From assembly GCA_016081115.2 (NCBI GenBank), contig CM071935.1:26330653-26394652 (forward strand): a DNA stretch of 64,000 nucleotides, in the 5' to 3' direction. Origin of the DNA: Rehmannia glutinosa (Eukaryota > Streptophyta > Magnoliopsida > Lamiales > Orobanchaceae). This document shows positions 33,836 through 45,620 of this stretch, one piece after another; positions within the stretch are counted from its first letter, which is position 1, and every line of letters starts with the position of its first letter. The notes below the pieces were generated by a model. That model worked only from the letters and a program-made list of their open reading frames with translations. It made no database searches and was not told where the DNA came from. Both the position numbers and the translations under genes were made by a program.

Positions 33836-35165
33836 ATGGAAGCCAATATAACTCGTATTCCTATGTTTACTGTGGAAGAGTTTGATGACTCGAAAATTCG
33901 CATGTAGGCTCACCTATTAGCTTTACACGATGAAATGTGGTTAGTGATAGAAGATGGGCCACTACAAATATTGAAGGTCTATACTGCTGTGAGAAGAGCA
34001 CCTCCACGTGAAGGAGAAGATACTGTAGCAGAGCCTAGACCAACTATGCTTGAATAACCACGTTGTGAATGGACAAATAAGGATAGGAAGAGATGTAATC
34101 TTGACAATGTTGCCAATGACATCCTGTACAAAACTTTGGACAAGGATATGTTCAATAAAGTCAAATCATGCAAATCAGCCAAAGAAATTTGGGTTAAGGT
34201 AACCCTAATTTGTGAAGGATCTGAACAAATAAAAGAAAATAAATTAACTATTGTTGTTCAAAATTTTAGAAATTTTAAAATACTTGCAGGTGAGAGTCTG
34301 GATAAGCTGGATACCAGATTCACCGAAATCACAAATGAGCTTTCAGCTCTTGCGAAGGAGTACACTCAAAATGAGATGTGCATGAAGATTTTAAGAGCCC
34401 TCTCAGTTGAGTGGGAAATGAAGGTCATGGCCCTGAGACACTCCATGGACCTATCAAAAACATCAAACCTTGAGTTGTTCTCAGATCTCAAAGCTTAAGA
34501 GTTATAGCTGAGAAGAAAAGAGCAAGAGGAGACAGTTGTGCCCAAAACAGCTGCACTGATGGCCAGTGAAGGAAAGAAAGCTGAGCCAAAAGAAACAATA
34601 GGCTAAGAGGAGATTGCTCTCATGGTAAAGAGGTTCAACAAGTTCTTTAATAAGAACTATAAAAGAAACAAGGGTGAAACTTCTAGAAGACATTCAGCAC
34701 CTTCCAAAGTAAGGGAGGAGAGGCCACCCAAAAGAGCTGAACATCAAAGAGCTGACTTGATAATAAGAGAGCTGAGAGAGCTGATATGCAGAGAGCTGAA
34801 AACCTGTGTTGGAATTGCAGACAACCAGGACTCTTTGCTGTTGACTGTTCCTATCCAGTGGTCAATAAATACAGAAATGAGGAAGAAAGAAGAGACTTCA
34901 GGGAAATAATACAAGAAAAGAAGAAAGCCATGTTGGCTGCTGAGACTGCTGAGCCAGCCAAGTGCAAAGAACCAACAAACTCGGACAGCAGTGAAACTGA
35001 CTACTCAAGTGACACTGAGGAAGAGGCTATCATCTGTCTCATGGCTAAACATCAAGACTCAAAATATCAAGAAGATGAGGTACACTCTAACCCATCTCAT
35101 TCAGATTCTAGTGATAGTGATTGTGACACACACACACTTCATCACCCACAGATCTTTATGATTCA
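33836..35165 (+). pseudogene. gag: Copia C gag (broken)
   Basis: Starts MEANITRIPMFTVEEFDD. The capsid part is open from 34136 (DKDMFNKVKSCKSAKEIW, CEGSEQIKENK, SVEWEMKVMALRHSMDLSK) and needs no frameshift where B has one. The nucleocapsid knuckle reads CWNCRQPGLFAVDC: the zinc-binding His is replaced by Leu, so the knuckle is dead. Stops: 33905, 34055, 34496 and 34603. It ends in an acidic Ser/Asp tail (SSETDYSSDTEEE). Confidence 0.82.
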
Positions 35166-35177
35166 TTAGGCAAAATT

Positions 35178-35516
35178 ATGAAAGACTTTGAACACATCAA
35201 AACCTCACACACACTTTTAGATGAGGAGAACAATCATCTCAAATTCCAAAACTCACAGCTTACTAAAGAGTTGAGCACTCTAAGTCACATAGATGATGAG
35301 AATACCAAGCTGAAGGCTGAAAATGCCAAGATCCAAACAGAGTTAGCTACTACTGAAAATAGAGAAAAATATCTTAAAAATGTGATTGCTTCATTTAAAA
35401 AGGCATCCAAATCATTGGATGAACTAATAATGAGCCAAAAAGAGTGTGGAGATAAGACAAACATAGGATTTAATTCCTTTGTGCATAATCAAACTCCTAG
35501 AGTGATTTTGGAGAAA
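35178..35516 (+). pseudogene. Copia C gag coiled-coil tail
   Basis: 113 open codons, MKDFEHIKTSHTLLDEENN onward, with heptad-like L/I spacing (LTKELSTLSHIDDENTKLKAENAKI) typical of a long coiled coil. The same segment is broken in B (about 17820-18110) and duplicated in A. Likely gag self-association; inference. Confidence 0.65.
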
Positions 35517-36607
35517 TAATCCTCAAATATTGTGGGAACCCAAAAACCCAAAACACCATTTGTTGCACCAACACCCACACTAAAACATAATCACAACCAT
35601 ACTGGTCTTGGTAAAGGTAAAAGAAAGAAGCCAGTACAGTATGTTGAAAGGACAACTGAAACAAAATTCAGAAAAGTCCATCAGTAGACTCCAAACAAAA
35701 AATACTCTGTAGAAGCCAAACAGAGCTACCAAAAGCCCCCCAAAATTTTAGCAAAGAAATTCATATGAAAGAAATGGTAGAAATTATCCAAACCAAGATG
35801 ATTGGAATAACCAAGTGAAACATCAGCAAAGACCTATGGTATACAAGCCAAAATGGCAAAGACCTCAACCTCAACAAAGGTCATTCGCAAGGCAAAAGAG
35901 CTATTATCAGCACACTTATGCACCTAGGCACAACACCCACAAATTCCACAATTACCCCAACAAAGCAATTGCTCATCCAAATGCACAGGCATACAGACAA
36001 AGAGACAGTTGTATGATCCTAAAACCCCCAATCAATTTTCTAATGTGCATTATGATTATGGAACTGATAGATGACAACCACTTAGAGTCAGATCATCTGG
36101 CTATAGGTTGGTTGGAGCATCTTATAGCACTAACCCCCAGGTGCCAGGCAAGCATGGGTACCTAAAAATTAATTTCCTTGATTGCAGGTTCAAGAAACAG
36201 CTGAGTGCCAAGGAACCTGGTAGATGAATAGTGGCTATTCTAGACATATGAGAGGAAACAAGAAGAATATGTCAAAGTTCAAGGAGATCAAAGGTGAAAA
36301 AGTCATAGTTGGAGGAAATGAAGCTCCAGGGGAGATCAAAGGCACTGGATCCATAAATAAGAAATTGGAAATAACAGATGTTGCATATGTTGAAGGTCTC
36401 AATTTCAATTAACTGAGCATCTGCCAACTCTGTGACAACGGCTATACTGTGAGTTTCAATATGGGAGTTTGCCAGATCAAGGATACTGAATCAAATGAAA
36501 TTGTGCTACAAGGAACAAGACAGAAAAACATGTATGCAGTGGATTGGTCAACTGCTACACCAAGCACATGTCTGCTAGCAAAGAGTATAACCGAATCAAG
36601 TTGGTTG
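35517..36607 (+). pseudogene. Copia C linker and protease (catalytic Asp lost)
   Basis: A basic Gln/His-rich linker (QRPMVYKPKWQRPQPQQRSF, 35830-35885), then a protease whose active site reads MNSGYSRHMRG (36224) where B has MDSGCSRHMTG. Asp to Asn at the catalytic position inactivates it. It continues VEGLNFN, then a stop at 36411, NMGVCQIKD and WSTATPSTCLL, up to the foreign insert at 36608. Confidence 0.78.
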
Positions 36608-36750
36608 CCAGGTTCGAGACTCTCTTCCCTTCGCCCCATCATGCGAGATAGAGGAGCGTAGCGGAAAAAATGAAAATTTATCCTTCAAGGAAATTCATGA
36701 GCCCCCAGCGTTTTTTGCTGTGGATCGCCAAGAAATACACGCCAACTTTG
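36608..36750 (+). other. 143-bp foreign insert in copia C pre-integrase
   Basis: It falls between '...SSW' and 'WHKKLSH', which are adjacent in A and B. The insert (CCAGGTTCGAGACTC ... CACGCCAACTTTG) has no counterpart elsewhere in the window and is more GC-rich and differently composed than its surroundings. TTG occurs on both sides, as in microhomology joining. It may be filler DNA, perhaps organellar; unproven. Confidence 0.7.
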
Positions 36751-37509
36751 TGGCACAAGAAGCTGAGTCACCTGAATTTCAAGACAATCAACAAGCTTGC
36801 AAGGAGTCATCTTATAGAAGGATTGTCTGACTCAGTATACAAGAAAGAAATCATATGTGATGCATGCCAGATAGGAAAGCAAATCAATTCATCCTTCAAG
36901 GACAAACCAAGTCCTTCTTCAACAAGGATGTTGCATCTGTTGCATATGGATTTATTTGGTCCTGTTGAGCCAGTCAACATCAGTCGGAAGAAATACACTT
37001 TATTGGTGGTCGATGATTACTCAAGATATACACGAACAATTTTCATGTGTAAAAAGAAGAAAACACTGCAGAAATTGCCTCAGCTGATGAGAAGAGTTCA
37101 AAATGAGAAGAGCCAAATCATTATAAAGATAAGGTCTAACAGAGGAACTGAGTTTGTTAATGGGATTATAACTCAGTGTTATGTTGAAAATGGTATTGCT
37201 CATGAGTTGTCAGTTGCTAGGACTCCACAAGTCAATATAAAGAATGGAAGTTGAAAGAAGAAGAACATAACTCTCAAGGAAGTGGACGCTAGGCAATGTT
37301 AGTCAAGGATCGATTGCCTGCCTTTGTGAGAGATTTTGGGTTTTCATAAGACCCTCTCCTAGCCATAAATACAACATGTTATACTCATAATATATGCATG
37401 ATCAATAGGCAATTAACCAAGACTCCCTATGAGATTTGGACAAGAAGAAAGAGAAATGTTGGAATTTGAAGAGCTTAAGAATGAGCTAGGATTAATTGAG
37501 CTGAGTTAG
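36751..37509 (+). pseudogene. Copia C integrase remnant fused to the RNase H tail
   Basis: WHKKLSHLNFKTINKLARSHLIEG, CDACQIGKQ, HMDLFGPVEPV, VVDDYSRYT, IRSNRGTEFVNG (second catalytic Asp changed to Asn) and TPQVNIKNGS, where the third catalytic region is damaged. After LTKTPYEIW (37440) the sequence jumps near 37470 to FEELKNELGLIELS, the last residues of RNase H. Compared with B, about 2 kb (integrase C-terminus, RT, RNase H) is deleted. Confidence 0.85.
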
Positions 37510-38013
37510 GAGACTTAGAAGACTCAATCAGTGGAGACAAAGAATAGAGAAATAAAAATAAGCAATTTTCATTTTTCAGCCAATTGAAATGGCCAAGATG
37601 AGAAATTAATTGTATCGAGTTAGCTGGGAGCTGAGTAATTTTATGTGAAGAGAGAAGCAAAGTTAAGTCACTTTTGGATGATAGCTGAGTTATTTATGAG
37701 CTAAGTGACAAAACGCAATCATTTTCTGTGAGCGGGAATGTTTTGGACATTACTTCAGCGTAAGTATGGTGTTAGTACAAAAATTGGACACGTTTAGCCT
37801 ATGATTGGATATAAATGTTGATGCGTTTAATGTAGGGAAATTAATGCGGTTTCAAAGATGAATCCTGACCGTTGATTTTGATCAAGTTTTTCAAATTCCA
37901 AAAACTGTCCTTTCAAGTCCAATATAAAGCAAATTTTTCTCTGTGCAAGCTTTGAAACCCTAGTTCTGAAAGCCAAGATTTTTCATTTCATCTATCGGTT
38001 ATTTTCTAAGAAA
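37510..38013 (+). promoter_or_regulatory. Copia C spacer before env-like ORF
   Basis: Conserved with A and B: GATTGGATATAAATG (37803), GACCGTTGAT (37867), AAACCCTAG (37955). Confidence 0.42.
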
Positions 38014-38159
38014 ATGGACGCCTCATATGATTTCGTCAAGATGTTCGAGAAGATCCACTTGGGATCAACAGTCGACTTCGAAGAAATGCTAAAACAGGGT
38101 GCTGATAAGGCCCTAGTTAAGAATCTCTTTGTCATGAACTTTCGTGTTCACATAGAACA
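38014..38159 (+). pseudogene. Copia C env-like ORF, 5' part, ending in a 39-bp inverted segment
   Basis: Starts MDASYDFVKMFEKIH and is collinear with B to about 38120 (DKALVKN). Then 38121-38159 is the reverse complement of the segment that should lie ~85 bp further on: read backwards it gives FYVNTKVHDK, matching FYVNMEVHDEG of B (22715). Element D follows directly. Confidence 0.72.
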
Positions 38160-38816
38160 TTAGGTTAATTGACTCTTGTTGATGATTAATTTTAATTGAA
38201 CTTATTATTTTGAACCCTATTCGAGTACTTTGCTTAATTAATTGTTTTATCATATGGACAATGGTTTAACATGCATGATGTGTTGATTTATAATTCGAGA
38301 GATGAGTTTCAATACTAGATCTTGAGTGCTTGACATGAATACTTTGCATGATTGAGAAGTTTGTGAGTATTGTAAGGATAACTAATCTTACATGCTTTTG
38401 GGAGCTCTTTATCTTATGTTGAGTAGAGATGCTAGCATAGATAATTTAATCAACGTATTTATTGTGTCTCGAGAGAGAGGATAAATTACTTATGTAATTG
38501 TCTCATAGGGAAGACATATAATAACTTTGGTTTGATTAATCTGATAACAACAGAAGGTTAACTAAAATCATAACCCTGGAATCCATTCATTCACTTGATC
38601 TTTTCAATCGTAACTCTTGGCTTTGTTCTTTTCATGATAAAATATTTTCTTAGGTTTACAAAACAACCATCACAATTCGATCGTCTAAATAAAATAGTGC
38701 TATTCCAATCTCGATACTTAGTACATTAATTTATTAGTCTCTGTGGGATCGACCTTGCTTACCTTATATATTAACTACGTCGTTCACTTGTGGTGAAGCT
38801 AAATATAAGGCAAACA
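38160..38816 (+). repeat. D 5' LTR, truncated at its 5' end
   Basis: Matches the 3' LTR from 44129 onward (TAGGTTAATTGACTCTTG, GAGTAGAGATGCTAGCATA, TCACTTGATCTTTTCAATCG) and ends GGCAAACA. Confidence 0.85.
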
Positions 38817-38821
38817 AGTTT

Positions 38822-38842
38822 TTGCCGCCGTTGTCGGGGAAC
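38822..38842 (+). other. D primer-binding site (tRNA-Asp type)
   Basis: TTGCCGCCGTTGTCGGGG is close to the TGGCGCCGTTGCCGGGGA site that marks Athila and related Ty3 elements. Confidence 0.8.
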
Positions 38843-38973
38843 TAATTAAATTTTTAGTACTAATATTGTGATAAATAGTATTATTTTTAATTTAGATATT
38901 TTTTTCTTTTTATTTTGTTAAATTCCACTCCTACAGTGTTTGACTTATCTCTTTTAATTGGTTTAGGTAGTGC

Positions 38974-40205
38974 ATGAACACTCGCTCAAAGCGAAGGTAA
39001 TTAGCACCGTTCATATCGGAAGTTGAAGCTTTCGCCATGCGAATAAGTGCAACTACTAAACAAGCAGAAATAAATCTAGATCAGACTATGGAGGTTGTGG
39101 AAGAAAACAACGGGGGCAACAATCAGAACAATGGGAACATTAATCAGGTACCGATACCATATATTCCGGCACTCCAGCAATGAGCGATTCGCGATTACTT
39201 TCGCCCTCAGACAAATCGCAACTATGGTGGAATTTTTCATATCTCGATTAATGCTAATATTTTTGGGTTGAAGCCAACATTAATTTCGATGATTCAATGT
39301 AACCAATTTGGGGGATTTGCAACCAAGGATCCCAACTCTCATCTTGCACAATTTATGCAAATCTGCAACACGATCAAGATGAATGGAGTGTCTGATGATG
39401 TTATACATCTGCGCCTATTCCCTTTCTGTTTAAGGGATAAGACAAGAAACTGGTTAAGCACATTGATTCAGGGGAGTGTTAACACTTGGGATGACTTGAG
39501 CCAGAAGTTTTTATTCAAATTCTTTCCACCGAGCAAGACACTACAACTTAAGAGTGAGATCACGCAGTTTAGATAGTTTGATTCTGAGCCACTGTATGAG
39601 ACTTGAGAGAGATTCCGGGATCTTTTGAGGAGGTGTCCGTAACATGGGTTTCCAGACGATCAGCAACTTTATTTCTTCTACAACGGGTTGTTGAGAGAGA
39701 CCAGATCATTTGTGGATGCCGCAGCAGGTGGAGCTTTACTAGCAAAAATCCCACAAGATGCATTCAATTTACTTGAGGAGATGGCAATGAATAGTTATCA
39801 GTGGCCCTCCGGAAGGACAAATGTGAAAGGGTAGCCAAAGTTTCTGATTCGGACCCAATAAAAGCATTAACGGCTCAGATGAAAACATTGACAAATCAGA
39901 TAAGTGTTTTAACAAAAGAGGCTGAAGTAAACACGGGTGCACATAATGGCGGAGTTTCTCCAGATTATATGGACGAAGCTAACTATGCCAATAAATGGAA
40001 TTTCAACCATTGCCGGAAAAATTCGACTCCCACGCATTATCATCCTAGTTTGAGGAATCACGAAAATTTCTCTTATGCGAATACGAAAAACGTGATGCAA
40101 TCACCATTGGGTTTCAGTGTGACGAATGGAGTCATTAATGCGGAGGCTAAGCCTTCTTTGGAGGACATTCTTACCTTGTTTATGAGTCAGCATGTTCATT
40201 TATGA
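38974..40205 (+). pseudogene. gag: D gag (Athila-type), broken
   Basis: Starts MNTRSKRR, the usual Athila gag start. Recognisable: FGGFATKDPNSHLAQFMQICNT, LRLFPFCLRDKTRNWL, WDDLSQKFLFKFFPPSKT, ERFRDLLRRCP, QLYFFYNGL, SFVDAAAGGALL; a 102-codon open piece is at 39268-39576. Stops are at 39001, 39181, 39574 and 39603. A further piece is at 39801-40205. Typical Athila gag is one continuous ORF. Confidence 0.82.
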
Positions 40206-40751
40206 ATGAAACGAGGAACCGATTGAATAAAGATGAGGCTAAGATAGACAAGATCGAGGCATATGTCACGCAATTGGCTAACACTGTGGGCTCACAAATG
40301 AAAAATCTAGAAACTCAAATTGCCTAGTTAGCTACGATCATAGGTGGACAACATCAGAAGGGCCAGTTTTCGAGCAACACTAAAGTAAACCCGACGGAAC
40401 AATGTAACGCCATTCATCTGAGGAGTGGTACAGAGTACAAGGTACCAAAGATTCTAGGAAATAATGACAAAACGCAACCACGCACGACCCATGCGTCGAT
40501 GCACGGGCAGCCCGTGCGTGGTACCGATCAATCATGATAACCCCTGGAGACAAAGATACTATAGCAAATGGTGAAGTTGAGGTCGAGAATGGAAACAAGT
40601 GACATAAAGATGAACAAAAAGGGGCTGAGAAGCTTAAATCTTCCTCTAACTCTGATTTTTCAAACTTCCTACCCCACTCCATTTCCCTGAACGTTTTCAA
40701 AAGAAAAGGTTAGATGCCCAATTTGCTAAATTTCTTAACATCTTTAAGAAA
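40206..40751 (+). pseudogene. D gag-protease linker with hairpin motif
   Basis: Low-complexity, broken linker. It holds GCACGGGCAGCCCGTGC (about 40501-40517), an inverted repeat also found at 41485-41508 and 41551-41580. Confidence 0.55.
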
Positions 40752-41516
40752 TTGCATATTAACATATCTTTTGCAGACGCATTGGAGCAGATGCCCAACT
40801 ATGCGAAGTTTTTAAAGGATGTGATGTCTATGAAGAGAAAGATGGTAGAGTTCGAGACAATTAACTTGACTGAAGAGTGCAGCACCATCATTCAGAGAAA
40901 ACTACCTCAAAAGCTCAAAGATCCGGGGAGTTTCACTATCCCTTGTAAAATAGGGGGTGTTTTCTCTGATAAAGTTTTGTGTGATTTAGGAGCAAGTATT
41001 AACTTAATGCCCTTGTCCATTTTCAGGAAACTTGGATTGGGAGAGGTGAAGCCATCCAGGGTCACTTTGCAACTTGTGGATAGATCACTCACATATCCTA
41101 AGGGAATCATAGAAGATGTGCTCGTGAAAGTCGACAAATTCATATTCCCCGTGGATTTCTTAGTGCTTGACATGGAGAAAGATCGTGACGTCCCTCTGAT
41201 ACATGGGCGTCCATTTCTACCCAACGAAAAAGCCTTGATAGACGTGCAGAAGGGATAGCTCACATTACAGGTTAATGATGAGCATGTTCTATCTTCTGTC
41301 TATAAGGCTATGAAATTGCATGATAATATAGAGAGTTGTAATTCATTATCAGTCGTTGATTCATGTGCCAATGCTCAAGACTTGCGTGATTATGTTTGTG
41401 CTTTAGATCATGTGCATGAATTACCTAAAAGTGAGAAAGGTGAGGACGTGAAGAAAGAAATAGGAAAGGACTGCATTTCTGAATCACGCACGGGCAGCCC
41501 ATGCGTGATGCCGTGA
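40752..41516 (+). pseudogene. D aspartic protease
   Basis: Athila-type protease: ADALEQMPNYAKFLKDV, CKIGGVFSDKVLCDLGASINLMP (active-site D-L-G), FRKLGLGEVKPS, LVDRSLTYPKGIIEDVLVKV, FLVLDME, LIHGRPFL. It is open from 40752 to 41258 (168 codons), then a TAG, then 68 more open codons ending with the CACGCACGGGCAGCCC motif in frame. The protease core itself is uninterrupted, unusual in this window. Confidence 0.85.
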
Positions 41517-41910
41517 AAAAGCTGGAACAGAACGAGACAAGCAAGGACCATGCATACACGCACAGGCAGCCCGTGCGTGACCCGGATTAGTATATTCCGA
41601 CCCTAGAACTTGAATTCTTGCCTGAAAACCTCAAGTATGCATCCCTAGGTGAAAAAGATGCAAATATGGCACATGACCTATGCATGAAATAGTCAATGGA
41701 TTCATTTAAAGGGGGTACTAGTTTGCACGAGTTGAAATGGCGGGGAGAAGTGCATAAGGACACTATAGAGATCTCTCATCAGTGGACCGCAATGTCGGAT
41801 AGATGCCGGGGTCACTACCCACCACCGCGTTTAGTAAGTGAACAAGTTGTCTCTACATTTCTTTTGCATTGAAATTCTATCTTTTCTCTTGTGCACGATA
41901 TAATTTCATT
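41517..41910 (+). pseudogene. D RT lead-in remnant; pol deleted
   Basis: ELEFLPENLKYASLGEKD (near 41610) is the segment that normally precedes Athila RT. It is followed by MDSFKGGTSLHELKWRGEV and then no coding DNA. RT, RNase H and integrase are absent. Confidence 0.6.
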
Positions 41911-43384
41911 AAGGTTGGGGGGAGAGAGAGTTATTTTGATCTAAAGGGAAGTGGATAGATAATTTTTTTACATTTCATGTAGTTTCATGTAGAGCATTTA
42001 GGTTGCATTGCATTAGAAGCACGTTTATAGTTTTAGCACGTTTACTGCTTTAGTAGGTCTTAGGGAGTGTTTATAGTTTTTACATTTAGGTTTTTACATT
42101 TAGGTTGCATTGCATTAGAAGCACGTTTACTGTTTATAGTTTTTACATTTAGGTTTTTGTTGTGTGCGATGCGACTTGGGGGATATTTTGAAAACTTTTG
42201 TGCTATTTTGATTGGGTGGTGAGTGCGAAGTGATCAAACTAAGAATGGATGATATAGAGCATGTGAATATTGAAAACATGGATTTTATGCTTTGATTTAT
42301 GGATTTGCAAGATGTGAGCTTGCCTTTACCGCTTTCATTATATGTGGACTTGTTTGTTGTTTTGAGTGTATCATTCATGATGTAAGAACTCTAGAACATG
42401 CTCTGGTATCTCTGTCAAAGCCACATGTTGTATGCAATTTGTGAAAATAATTTAAGGCCATTTTGTGTTAAGCCTTTTAAGCTTTTGGCCTACCAAATGA
42501 TATTGAATTCCCTAGTTAGCCAATTTGAGCTTACTGCATTATTTTTTGATAGCCACATCTTCAGCCTTTACTTGATATATTTGTTGCCCTAATCTTGAGC
42601 TTATAGCATTGGGTAAAGTGGGTTGAATAAGGTTGAACCGGATGAGATCAATAATATAGAGTATTGGGTGAGAGTTGGTTTAAGAGAACAAAAGAAAAGA
42701 AAAGGAGGAAAATAATGATGAATACTCATGAAAGAGTCGAAAAAATATATAATCGACTTTATGAGTGGGTTTGCTATAAATAAACTTGTAGGCTGGGGTT
42801 GTAATATAATGTGAAAAAATTTGAATTTTATCAAAGAAAAGAAAAAAAGAGGACATGAAGAATTGATGAAAACAAGGGGTGATTTGAGAAGAATAGTGGT
42901 TTTATATGAAGTTTGTTGATTCAAATGAAAAATATGCTTATCAATCTATATACTCGAGTTTGAGTCCCTTTATCTATATTTCTCTACCCTAACCAAAGAG
43001 CCTCCATTCAACCAAATGACAAAGCCCTTTTTGATTCATGAATTGCATACACTTTAGTGGCGAAGATTTGAGACGATTTGCAAGCTTATGGTAGTTCTTC
43101 ATCATTGATATGATTTGAGCGTAAACACGTACCTTATACAGTTGAGAGGAGAGCATACACTTAATCAGTGAAAGTCGTGATTCAAAGTATTTGCCATGGG
43201 TATATTGAAACGTGTTCTATGTTACATATTTGAGGCTTGGTTGATTCATTACATGATACCTATGGATAAGCAGCATAAGTTTTTTTGGTGTTGTTCTTAT
43301 TCATGCTTTTCATTACTCCCACTTGTGTTTTGTTTGGTTTATAAAGCGTTGACCGGGACTGCCAATAGTTTAAGTTTGGGGGTT
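41911..43384 (+). other. D 3' non-coding region between two polypurine tracts
   Basis: Bounded by AAGGTTGGGGGGAGAGAG (41911) and AAGTTTGGGGGTT (43372-43384), the latter touching the 3' LTR. Blocks conserved with 646-1420 and 2905-4310: GAATTCCCTAGTTAGCCA (42506), TTGAGCTTATAGCATTGGG (42595), CTACCCTAACCAAAGAGCC (42986). A 40-bp stretch (TTTTTACATTTAGGTTTTT) is repeated near 42075 and 42137. Frames inside are not conserved genes. Confidence 0.6.
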
Positions 43385-44745
43385 TGTTTTGTGTAAGTTT
43401 TGCATGTATTTTGGGCATGATTTTAGATATAATATGTTGATAAACATGCATTAACTTAGTAAAATGGGTCGTGGTCTCATAATGTGGAAGATATTACGCT
43501 TTACTCATTTTGCAGGAAATTAATGATGTTTGTAGTACTTTTGTGACAAATCGGAGCATTGCAATAAAGAATCGTCAAGAATCGAGCGATTACGTGAAGT
43601 ATGGAGCTGAACCGAGCGAAAATAGGATGCACACGCTCTTCCCATGCTCATAGGCACGGCCCATGCATGGTTTTTACAGCAGTAATCAACCTTCCACATG
43701 ACGCACTGGCTGGTCGTGCCTATACGCATGGCCCGTGCATCTACCCAAAGAAAAATAGAGGCTTTGACTTGACGCAGGGGCTAGTTGTGCGCATAGGCAC
43801 TCCCGTGCGTCTGTGTGGGTTTTTCAGAGTCTCGCTTTGTATTGACTTAGGTTTGGCCCGGGATGTTAAAAATAGAGAGGACGCAGACCCAGGAGAGGAG
43901 ACACTGACTTTTACCCTAGAAAACAGAGAAAAGAGCATCCTTCTACCGGAGGTTTCAAGATAAAGATCGAGGTCGCATCCACGCATGAGGATTGAAGATT
44001 GATTGAGAGATCATCGATATCCCTAAGTTTTCTTACTCCATTGTATTCTTATTTTTCATCTAGTTTGATATGGATATGAACAATTTGTCCATGTCCGACT
44101 AAACACCTTGTGATTCTGGGGTTTGGCATTAGGTTAATTGACTCTTGTTGATGATTAATTTTCATTTAAGTTATTATTTCAAACCCTATCCGAGTACTTT
44201 GCTTTATTATTTTTTTATCATATGGAGAATGGTTTAACATTCTTGATGTTTTGATTCATAACTCGAGAGATAAGTTTCAATACTAGATCTTGAGTGGTTG
44301 ACATGAATACTTTGCATGATTGAGAAGTCTGTGAGTATTTGTGATGATAACTGATCTTACATGCTTTTGGGAGTTGTTTATCTTCTGTTGAGTAGAGATG
44401 CTAGCATATATAGTTCAATCAACCTATTTATTGTGTCTCGAGACAGAGGATAAATTACTTATGTGATCGTCTTATAAGGAAGATATATAATAACTTTGGT
44501 TTGCTTAATCTGATGACAAGAGGAGATTAACTAAAACCATAACCCTAAAATCCATTCATTCACTTGATCTTTTCAATCGTAACTCTTTGTTTTGTACTTT
44601 TTATGATAAAATATTTTCTTAGTTTTACAAAACAACCATCATAATTTGATTGTCTAAATAAAAATAGTTCTATTCCAATCTCAATACTTAGTACAATGAT
44701 TTATTAGTCTTTGTCGGATCGACCTTTCTTACCCTATCTAATAAC
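43385..44745 (+). repeat. D 3' LTR, part before copia E
   Basis: Starts TGTTTTGTGTAAG after the polypurine tract. A cluster of CGTGC / CATGGCCCGTGC motifs is at 43626-43822 and a TATA-like GTTAAAAATAGAG near 43865. Cut by E after ATAAC (44741-44745). Confidence 0.82.
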
Positions 44746-45451
44746 TGTAAGTCCAAACGGCTACGATAATTTAGAGGGGGGTGAATAGATTATCTCCATT
44801 TTCTCGATTATGTCAATTTTTTCGAATCAAACAAGCCAAGACAATAGTAAAGGTGTGAGAAGTAAATAACACGCGTCGATTTATAGAGGTTCAACCCACC
44901 TAGGGCCTAATCCTCTACCACCCCAGTATATCCTGGATGGATTTCAAAAAGAAAAAAAGATTTTATTAATTACAAAAATTAATACAACATCAACTTACAA
45001 CAACACCTTGAAGAGCACCACACTCTTCTTCAACACCATATTGGAGATTACCACAATTTCCCTTGAAGATTACCACAATCTTCCTTCAACGGCACCTATG
45101 ACGATCATCATAATCTTCAGTCTTGAAGAATACCAAATTCTTCAAACACCTCAAGAGCACCAAGCTCTATAAACACCTATCACCTAGATCACCCAAGTGT
45201 ATTCTTTCCACAAGAATACTCACAAGGATGTCTTGTGTTGAATGATGACCAAAATCACGATTACAACTCAATAATATATGATACAATTTGAGTGCAAGTG
45301 TAATCAAGAAATAAAGCCTAGACCACAAGATGTGAAAGTGATAAGTTAGGCAAATTAAAACAAGAATAATAACAATGAAGAGCCAATGTGTTTGCTTGAA
45401 TGTATCTTGTTGTGTTGTATCTCAATTGTTGTATAGGTTGCTCCAAAACTT

Positions 45452-45464
45452 CCTCTATTTATAG
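45452..45464 (-). promoter_or_regulatory. TATA box of E LTR
   Basis: The minus strand reads CTATAAATAGAGG; identical at 51539-51551 in the 5' LTR. Confidence 0.75.
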
Positions 45465-45620
45465 GAGATGATTGATCATGTATAGGCTCCCCTTGGAGAT
45501 TGGAAATCTACAGAAAAATACAATTAAAATCAAGAATATAGATGTTAGAAATCAATCCCACAATTTAAGGAAATTTGGTCTGCTGCACAATGGTCAGAAT
45601 TTGCTGTCAAAACCTTAGGG

